NCBI GenBank assembly: GCA_001599815.1
Contig: BCIA01000004.1
Location: 2,322,047-2,386,046, forward strand
Source: Furcasterigmium furcatum
Lineage: Eukaryota; Ascomycota; Sordariomycetes; Glomerellales; Plectosphaerellaceae
Reading direction: 5' to 3'
DNA: 64,000 nt
Shown: one piece after another, positions 56,488-64,000 of the stretch
How positions within the stretch are numbered: the first letter of the stretch is position 1
Layout: every line of letters begins with the position of its first letter
Notes under the pieces: generated by a model
What the model was told of the DNA's origin: nothing
Databases searched by the model: none
Seen by the model: the letters and a program-made list of their open reading frames with translations, nothing else
Made by a program: the position numbers and the translations under genes

Positions 56488-58128
56488 TCATATAATGGTT
56501 ATCTCGACCTCGTGGCGCCTCGCCGCTGCATCGGCATCAAAGCCGTCCGACCCAGACTCCCACGCCTCGTCGAGTATGCCGAAGAGGATCAGCGTATGTT
56601 TCTTCGAGCCCGTGTCTAGGGCCAGGATCTGGCGGCGCATCCTCTGTAGATCCTCCCGCCACGGATCATTCACGCGCCTCTGTGCGACGACCTGCAAGCT
56701 GCCGTACACGAGGGGGAACAGAGCGAGATGCTGGGCCTGCGGCGGCCCCGACGCCTCCCAGTTCTTCTCGTTGAGCACGGCGCTCAGGCAGCTGAAGAGG
56801 CGGAAGAGGATCAGGTCTGTAGAGGGTACTCTTCCCTCGGGTACGGCACTCATGCCGGTGTTGCGGCGGGAAGGGGACGAAGCTTCGAGAGCTTGTCTGT
56901 GGCGGATGGCGAGGATCCCCGCGTACTTGTAGCAGTCCCAGAGATGGCATTCCCACAGAGCCGAGCCGATCTGGCCTGACCAATCCCACAACATTTCTTC
57001 TCCCCGTCTATCTTCATCGTGATTGTGCCAAGTGGAGGAAAGGAGGTCAAGGAGCGTGCGAGGAAGGCCCGTGATGGGCTCTACTCCGCCGTCGGATGGG
57101 GGGTCCCACGCGGACTGCAGCTCTCTGAATCGCGGCCAGAGCCCCCTGGATGCGGTACTCCGTCCGAGCACAAACATTGGCATGTCGAGTATACTCATGT
57201 TTTCGATCAAGTGCCTCATGCCGAGGTGGTAACGAGGATTTGGTCGGATCAGTGACAGGTCAATGCCGCCGTGGCAAACATCAAGAAACTGGTAAAACGT
57301 CGAGGTCCACGGCAGACCCTGAATGAGCTAAAGCCGAGAAGGTTAATACCAAACCAGAGAGGAAGGGATGGGAGACTTGCATGAAGCGTGCAGAGTAGCA
57401 GTCCCGCCATGAAAGACTCCTCGGGGATCACGTCCGTCTGCCTCATCATCTCACGGCGGAACATCTCGAGCGCCTTGCCCGTCTGCTCCAGGGCCAGGAC
57501 GGACGAGCCGTTGCTGAGAACCTCCTGCAAGGTAGCGCAGACAAGCCTGAGGACTGGAGACCCGGGAAGCGCGTCCCTCATTGCCTCCACGGCACACTCA
57601 CTTGCTTTCTTGGCATATAATCGATGGATCCCCTCGTTGAAGACTGTCCATCCGTCAGCTTCCGACGCAGGGCATCCGCAACAACAACAACATAGACTCA
57701 CATTTCTCCAGAATGGGTCCGTATTCGTCATCGATGATGGGAAGGACAAGGGGGGGCTCCCACCCCGCAACGGAATATGGGGTAGACGAATCCGGGGCTG
57801 TGACATGGCCTGGCGAGTCTTGGTGCAGGGTCGTCAAGGGGTTGGAGTGCTCGTGCGGGGCCCCGGCGGGTGACTCGGAGGTGTTTGTCGCGGTCCTACT
57901 CGTAGTAGCATCTGGAGACGGATGTTCGTGTGTCGGAGCTTTGAAGGGGACCGCCCTGCCAGCAAGATGACCGCGAGTGGCGACAGTGTTGCTCCATGTG
58001 AGCCGCGTCTCATAACCGCCGCATCGTACGCTTCGGGCGAGACACTGGCCGCACTCGGGGCGAGCCTCGTCGCACTTCTTCTTTCGCTTCCTGCATGTCG
58101 CACAGCCGCGTCTGGATCTCGTCGCCAT
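56488..58128 (-). CDS. Zn2Cys6 transcription factor (candidate regulator of the amine/amide cluster)
   Basis: Three exons (57702-58128, 57381-57643, 56488-57327, minus strand) give 509 aa. The zinc cluster is at the extreme N-terminus: RRGCATCRKRKKKCDEARPE followed by CGQCLARSVRC, then GGYETRLTW, typical of the Fungal_trans_2 group. The rest (GLLLCTLHLIQGLPWTSTFY, MLWDWSGQIGSALWECHLWD) is the usual helical regulatory domain. The second intron begins GCAAGT: only a GC-AG intron keeps the frame and restores TLH-LIQGLPWT. It lies tail to tail with the amine oxidase and head to head with the HOL1-like transporter, so it is the natural candidate regulator of both. Confidence 0.88.
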
Positions 58129-58826
58129 TGAGGGCGTCCCGCTTACCCCGGACTCTGCTCTGCGCGGTGGCAAGCCCCAGGGTCTATTGACTTGTTGGCA
58201 CACACCGGACCGGTGCCGGTCGTTCTCCCGGGCCGGCTATCGTCTCTCGTATCGCAGACGATAAGAGTGGCGTCCGCGGCAAGGGGATTCGGCATGCGAC
58301 ATTCCAATCCCAAGGTCTGGAGTGCATGAAGAAGGTAATGCAAGATGAGCGAGTGGGCATCGATCGACTTGGCCGCAGAAGCGACGAGCTGTCGGCACCG
58401 CTAAACCGAACACGGAAGCTCGACGCGACACTCCAGCGATAAGGCTAGGTCCCCTACTAGTCGCATCGCCTCGTGGCCGTCACGAGACTGGAGGTACTTG
58501 GGCTAGAACTAAGAAGCAGTGGTAATGCTAAGTAGCAAAGGCTCTCGGCTTCCCCGCGGGGTTATCGGGTCAAGCATGATAAGGTTCAGTTGTCGTTCAA
58601 GCTGTGTCACCAAATCAAACACTACCAAGATATCTCGAACAACGACGCTCTTATCTCTCCTCGGCCAGGCCAGGTGCAGCGAGAAGTACAAAAGGATCAT
58701 GAGATTCTCCGGCTACAATGAGAATTCATGCTCGACTTCCATGCTCGCACTGATTCAAGCGGCTCCGTGTCTTCGCATACCCACGCTCCATCTCCCTTGC
58801 CGAACATCGGAACAACTATTGCCACC
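58129..58826. promoter_or_regulatory. Divergent promoter, Zn2Cys6 regulator / HOL1-like transporter
   Basis: About 700 bp between divergent starts. A CCGCGGGG stretch lies near 58554. No TATA box or coding frame recognised. Confidence 0.4.
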
Positions 58827-60829
58827 ATGGCCTCGACGAGGGACCATTCACTGCCACCCGGGACAGTGTACTTGTTGGAATGTAAGTCGACTTGCTCTGT
58901 CATGAGTCGATTCAATACGCTGACAAGAGCGGCGGCGTAGATGAGGCTGCTCGCGACTCATCCGAGGTCGTGCTCGTGCCTCGGCCAACAAACGACCCGA
59001 ATGAACCCCTGGTATGTATCTGTCCGTCAACTATTGAAGAACCCGGCTGAGCAGTGACAGAACTGGAGCATGACCCGGAAGGCCATCAACTTTATCCTCA
59101 TCGTTGCGATGGCCGCCATGGCCTTCACCCTGTATGCCTTCTCCCTCCCCGTACCGCACTGCAAATACATGCAGGCGAACATCTCTGACCGCGCTCCAGA
59201 GTCACGTTTCAAGCAACCTTCTGGCAGCAGATGGTGGTCGACCTCGATACCAGCATGGACCTGCTCAGCAACGGCAACAGCGCCCAGCTCGCGGGCCTGG
59301 CCCTCGGCTGCTTCTTCTTCATCCCCTTCGCGGTCAAGTATGGCCGCCGGCCCGTGTACATTGTGTCAGTGGCAGTCATGGCTGGCGGCTCCTGGTGGTC
59401 ATCGCGGCTCCAGTCCTACCCGGAGATGATGGTGGCCAACTTTCTCACGGGCCTTGCCGGTTCCATCAACGAGACGACGGTGCAGATGACGGTACGTATT
59501 ATCTTCTCCAGCTGACCGACACGTAGCAAGGTGGATGCTGACGAAGGTCTCGCACAGATCTCGGACCTCTTCTTCGTGCACCAACGCGGAACGGCCAATG
59601 CCGTGTACTTCCTCGGCGTCATGATCGGCAGCTTCGTGTGTCCCATCCCAGCCGGCGCGATCGCGGCGACCGAGGGATGGCGCTGGAGCTACTACGCTCT
59701 CTCCATCGCGTTGACGGGCCTGACCATCATCTTCATCTTTGCGTTCGAAGAGACCAAGTACGTCCGCCGCCCGACGACGACCATGACTGTCGGGCCCGAC
59801 GCGCACGAGGCCAACACGGACACCAAGGAATCCGACCCTCCAAGCCCCGGTGCCGCCCAGGACGAGCGCAAGGAGTCAAATCCGCTGGACATCTGCACGT
59901 CAGCCCGGGAGACAAGTACTGAGGCCGTCCCCGCCCTCAACACGTACTGGCAGCGCATGCGCCTCATCACACCAACCGACGAAAGCTTGTGGGAGATTCT
60001 CATCGCGCCGCTTCGAGTCATATTCTTCCCCCACGTCCTCTTTCCCGCCATCCAGTTCTCCTTCACAGTATCCTGGCTGGTGCTCATTGTCATCATGTCG
60101 TCCATCTTTTTCTCTAGCCCGCCGTACAACTTCACCACGGCAGGCATCGGCTACATGAACCTCGGGCCCTTCGTTGGAGCCATGCTGGGTGCTGTCTACG
60201 GCGGACCAATCTCGGATTGGTCCGTCAAGTACTTCGCGAGGCGGAACGGCGGCCTCTTCGAGCCGGAGATGCGACTGTATCTTCTGACGATCCCAGCTCT
60301 CGTCATGTCTGGCGGTCTCATCATGTTTGGAGTCACCGCAAGCATGGTACGTGCCTACTGAGAGGAGTACCCGCCACCCCTTCACCGAGCGAGCAACTGA
60401 CCGGCCACAGGGTATGCACTGGATCTTCCCCAGCATCGGCGGCGCCATGTTTGCCGCCGGCCTGGGCGCTTCCGGCGAGATCACGTTTACCTTTGTCATA
60501 GATACATACCGCGACGTAAGTTCTGACACTAGACTAGACGCACACAACTCGTCTAACTTAGACTTTCTTGACAGATTGTTGCGGAAGCGTTCGTCGGCAT
60601 CTCGTTCCTCCGAAATGTCGGCGGAATCATACTCCCCCTTGTCCGTCCGCATGGGGCGGCGGCGATGGGGTTCAGGAACCAGTTCATTCTTGTTGGCGCA
60701 ATCGCCTTCACGGTTGCGATGCTGCACATTCCCATGATCATCTGGGGAAAGACTCTCCGGAGGAGGTTCGCGCCCCGTTATTACAAGGTCGTTGAGCAGC
60801 TTAAGGCAAAGAACAAGACTACTGGGTAG
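58827..60829 (+). CDS. MFS transporter, HOL1-like (DHA1) group, possible polyamine/cation importer
   Basis: Seven exons (58827-58881, 58941-59011, 59061-59131, 59200-59491, 59558-60346, 60411-60515, 60575-60829) give 545 aa. The opening PPGTVYLLEYEAARDSSEVV, then RPTNDPNEPLNWSMTRKAIN, is typical of fungal DHA1 carriers. Loop motif VKYGRRPVY and the segment INETTVQMTISDLFFVHQRG followed by EGWRWSYYAL place it near yeast HOL1, shown to take up polyamines and other cations. A long charged cytosolic loop lies between helices 6 and 7. Exon 2 must start at 58941, because nearer acceptors run into TAG. The Kozak context GCCACCATGG is strong. Its position beside an amine oxidase supports amine transport (inference). 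Confidence 0.86.
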
Positions 60830-60994
60830 GCCTGAGTCTAACGTCCAGAGCTGGACAGCGAGATGTCCTGCTTGACATTGGACGGTCCTCTCTCGTATTT
60901 GGGGAGCCGGACGACCGTGGTCTGGGCATTCCAGCTCCGTCTACTCTATCATAGTGAATACAAGCCAGTAGCAGTGCTCAAGATTGCTTCCGTC

Positions 60995-63010
60995 TTAAGC
61001 CGAAGCGACGTTCGTGGAGACTTGTTGCCTCTTCGGCTTGGTGTGCTGCTCTGCGTCTTCAAGAGACTCGTCAACCCCCTTTGTCGAATCCTTAACGGCG
61101 ACTTTTCCGCTCAGGCTCCCCGATTCAGACCCAGTAGACTCCTGTCCCCCGCTGGCGGCCTCATCAGCTGCCAGACGCATCTCCAAGTCGGGGTGCTTGG
61201 ACTTCCACCTCCTCATGTACCAGACACCGACCATCAAGATCGCCCACATGGTGAACTCGAACACCGTTGCAGCAGGATACCCATTGGGGAACCGCGGCGC
61301 CTCCACGGTGGGAAAGGTAAACAGCGGGATCCAGATCTGGTTGCAAAACCCGAGTGTCATCATTGACGAGATGATGAACCCGCGCTCGCCGTAGTTCTCC
61401 TTGAGGGTGGTGTTGACCCACGAGTACAGGATGGGGGACGCCATGCCGGAGAAGCCGCCAAAATAGAAGGCGACGAATTTGAGGATGTCGGGAATGTCCC
61501 ACACTGACAGGACTATGCAGGCGAAGAAGACGAAGGAAGCTTGAAATGTCCAGAGGCCCCGGAGGCTCAGACAACCAGCCAGAGTTGTGCCAAGCCACGA
61601 GGAAAGGGCTCTCAGAAGATCAATAAACGTTGGCAGGATGTTGACCAACTCGATGGAGTACTCGGCATGGCGGAGCCAGAGTGCCATGTAGCCGGTCTAG
61701 GAAGCGTTAGCAGGAAGCAGGAGAATTCGAAAGACCGGAGACCACGAACCCAATAATGAGCCTGGCAAAGCATACTAGAGATCCAAAACGTTAGCATCAT
61801 CCAGGCGCTGCCACCATGCGGGCTGCAGGGAACGTACATGTAGCATGGAACGCAGATCCACCACATCGGGCGACGCAAGGCATACTTGAACGTGCTCCAC
61901 GTGATGCCCTCCTTCTCAATGGTGGGGATACGCTTCACTGCGAGAGCGTGCTCCTCTCCGGTGAAGTACCATCTCTTGGGAGAGGTGGGCAGGCCGGGCC
62001 AGACCACAAATCCAAGGATAGCCAGAGGCAGGGTGATGATGCCTTGGACGATGAACAACCAACGCCATCCAGCACGGCCGTACACCCCATCAAGGTTCCT
62101 GTACGCGGCGGCTTGAAGGTATCCGGAGAACATGGACCCCAGTGAGTTACCCATGAACCAAACGCCGGCTCGCTTGAAGAGTTCCTCGTTCTTGAACCAA
62201 GAGCCCACTGTGATAATTAGCTGGGGCCACACACTCCGTGGACAGCGACTAGAACTCACGAATGAGATGGGTGCCGCCGAAGGAGGATGCCTCGAGAAAT
62301 CCCGTCAGAGCCCTGAGAATGTAGAGATGCCAGCTGTGTTGGATCTCCGATTGACAGAACGCGATGATAGCCCAGGCGACCTGGAGCGTTGGTAGCAGAA
62401 ACGGAGCACTGGTCAGGTTAGAGTCATTGCCGGCTTGTTTTGGGATGCTAAAGAGCACGGCACTTACATCTTTCCTTTCGTTTGTAGGGTCATCAGCGGG
62501 ATTTGGCCCAGCACGTAGGCCGTGTTGTCTACATCCCCAGCATCAGCACATGAGTGCAAAAAAGTCAAAGGCCAACGAACATGAGACGACGTAATAGTTG
62601 AGCTCGTTTCCAAACGCGTCGAGGTCCTCTCTCATACCAGAGACGTACGCATTGGTGATGTTTTGCTGTCCGAGAAACTAGAATGCGGCGTATTAGTCGT
62701 CAACCAGCACACCAACTATTCTCGTCATGAGTACTGACACGGCAGAAGACTGATGATTTGTTAGCGGTATGACCTCGGCCAGTACCTGAAGCAGCTCACT
62801 TACAACTCAAAGAACCAAAGATCAGAATGGCGAGATCCAGCTTTCGAAGAAGCCTTCTTTCCTCCGCCGGGTAGTGGGAAGCTGCAATATGTCAAACCAC
62901 AAACTTGAAGATTCGGTGGGCTCAGAGAACGTACGATACCAGTCAAAAACTGAGATGACCACCTCCCCAGCCCTGCTCTTCTTGATCGATGCGATGAGTC
63001 CCATGGTCAT
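60995..63010 (-). CDS. MFS transporter, Dal5/allantoate-permease family (permease 4)
   Basis: Nine exons on the minus strand (62935-63010, 62804-62881, 62739-62749, 62581-62677, 62468-62528, 62260-62408, 61838-62207, 61750-61774, 60995-61696) give 522 aa. Signatures: PAEERRLLRKLDLAILIFGS, FCRFLGQQNITNAYVSGMRE, NTAYVLGQIPLMTLQT, ALTGFLEASSFGGTHLILGS, GNSLGSMFSGYLQAAAYRNL and TGYMALWLRHAEYSIELVN. Exon 3 is an 11-nt microexon (FFCR) and exon 8 only 25 nt. Both are required for a continuous family match. Introns 4 and 8 begin GTTCGT. The C-terminal tail is hydrophilic. It is head to head with the 2OG dioxygenase at 63743. Substrate unknown; an organic anion is likely from the family. Confidence 0.86.
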
Positions 63011-63742
63011 GGATTGTTGTGTGCCAACTGGAGGAGACGGCTTGAAAAGAAACACCAGAAGACGCAGGAAAAGTCGACAGATGTGCGTCTTAAACGGCCC
63101 TCAAACCCCTCCCCTCATCCTGCCCCTGCCATTGCTGTCGCTGACATGGCGAGCTCGCTCGTTTCCTGGCGACCCGCAAAGAATGCATCGTTGCATCCCA
63201 AGAGTGGGTTTTCTCATCCCCTCTCGAGGCATTTCACACAAATCGGTCACTCTCCCAGCCCGACGTTGGCCTGATGTTGCCTCGGGGCTCAGATCCTGAT
63301 GGATAAGCAGTTGCAGATCGCTCCAGATCCGGCAACAACGTTGGCTGGTCCCCGGTGATTGAGTCGGAGAAATGCCGAAATGCCGGGGCAAGAAATGCTT
63401 CGGGAGTTGTGCTGACCTATGAAGTGCGTTGCGCCATTGATAACCAGATGGTGACATTCACCAAGAGCCTCAACGGTGCCATGCGGACCAACGGGATATT
63501 GCCGCGGCGAGTAGGTTGTGGAGCGATCATCTGCATATCCGGGATCACGACATCGCGTGCGGACTGACGTGACGACTACTCCAACCAGAGTGGGATGACG
63601 GGCGGGGAGAAGGCCGCATGGATGTCTGTATTTCCGTCTTGGAACGATTAAATGAATAGATGTTCTGCGTTAGGTTCGTGTTCCTGAGTTGTCCTGCAAC
63701 ACCAAATCTCTTGTCAGCACACTGCCAAGCTCCGTCGTCGCC
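63011..63742. promoter_or_regulatory. Divergent promoter region, permease 4 / dioxygenase C
   Basis: About 730 bp between divergent starts. No coding frame or TATA box recognised. Confidence 0.4.
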
Positions 63743-64000
63743 ATGCCATCCGCCGTACACTCATACCAGTACACACACGTCCCGGAGACAAAGCACAATC
63801 TCGACTGGGCTGACTGTAAGCATACCTTAAATTGAGAACCCCCCATTAGGTTCAGATTTCCAACGAAAACCTTCAGTGTCCACCATTGACCTATCCCTCT
63901 ACGGAACTGAAGAGGGCAACAAGGCCCTTTCCAAGACCCTTCTCGAAGCAACCCGAAGGAAAGGATTTTTCTATGTCACCAACTTCGGCATCGCGCAAGA
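63743..64000 (+). CDS. 2-oxoglutarate/Fe(II) dioxygenase N-terminus, isopenicillin-N-synthase-like (copy C, cut by window edge)
   Basis: Two exons are visible (63743-63815 and 63877 to the edge). The spliced product opens MPSAVHSYQYTHVPETK, then HNLDWADLSTIDLSLYG, EEGNKALSKTLLEATRRKG and FFYVTNFGIAQ, the DIOX_N domain that precedes the jelly-roll. The iron-binding HxD...H lies beyond the window, so activity cannot be judged. The intron model requires the acceptor at 63876; two nearer AGs break the frame. It is head to head with permease 4, the same arrangement as copy A with permease 2. Confidence 0.75.

Noticed and set aside
1..64000. Secondary-metabolite cluster with PKS, NRPS or terpene backbone
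   Set aside because: Dioxygenases, permeases, a dehydrogenase and regulators are present, but no backbone enzyme occurs anywhere in the window.
1..64000. tRNA genes, CRISPR arrays, intact transposons
   Set aside because: No tRNA A/B box pair with a cloverleaf, no spaced direct repeats and no transposase or reverse-transcriptase motif were seen by eye; a tRNA and repeat search would be decisive.

Overview
This window is nuclear DNA of a filamentous ascomycete (Pezizomycotina; probably a Sordariomycete such as a Colletotrichum or Fusarium relative, by inference from protein style only). Genes have many short GT-AG introns of roughly 40-110 nt, two Zn2Cys6 regulators, fungus-specific families and TATA boxes about 70-190 bp upstream of start codons. 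I see no tRNA, rRNA, CRISPR array, prophage or intact transposon. I rebuilt 27 gene models by hand from reading frame, splice signals and family motifs. One is broken by an early stop, one is a weak single-exon candidate, and one runs off the right edge.

Layout. 0.4-15 kb: a fungal transcription-factor-like protein, a short-chain dehydrogenase, an ankyrin protein with a fungal STAND N-terminal domain, a tail-anchored sulfotransferase-like protein, a NIPA magnesium transporter and a Dal5-family permease. 15-24 kb, minus strand: an HsbA/galactomannoprotein-like gene with a stop codon in its signal peptide, a DUF218 protein, a membrane-anchored pepsin-like protein lacking both catalytic aspartates, and a ferric reductase. 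25-45 kb: two 2-oxoglutarate (2OG) dioxygenases of the isopenicillin-N-synthase-like type, two Dal5-family permeases, an esterase/NB-ARC/TPR NOD-like receptor, a rhodanese, a Zn2Cys6 regulator and a TauD-type dioxygenase. 46-48 kb: a chitin deacetylase with a chitin-binding domain.

49-63 kb looks like one catabolic gene cluster. It holds an amidase divergent from a metal-dependent amidohydrolase ending in AKL, a copper amine oxidase ending in SRL, a Zn2Cys6 regulator, a HOL1-like (polyamine-type) transporter divergent from that regulator, and a further Dal5-family permease. Both AKL and SRL are type-1 peroxisomal targeting signals. My hypothesis is uptake of an amine or amide, hydrolysis to a primary amine and oxidation of that amine inside the peroxisome.

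A second theme is repetition. Dal5-family permeases are paired with 2OG/Fe(II) dioxygenases three times (25-29 kb, 36-45 kb, 61-64 kb), and in the first and last case the two genes are head to head. With the TauD enzyme, the rhodanese and the sulfotransferase this suggests scavenging of organic sulfur or other organic anions, but no substrate can be read from sequence.
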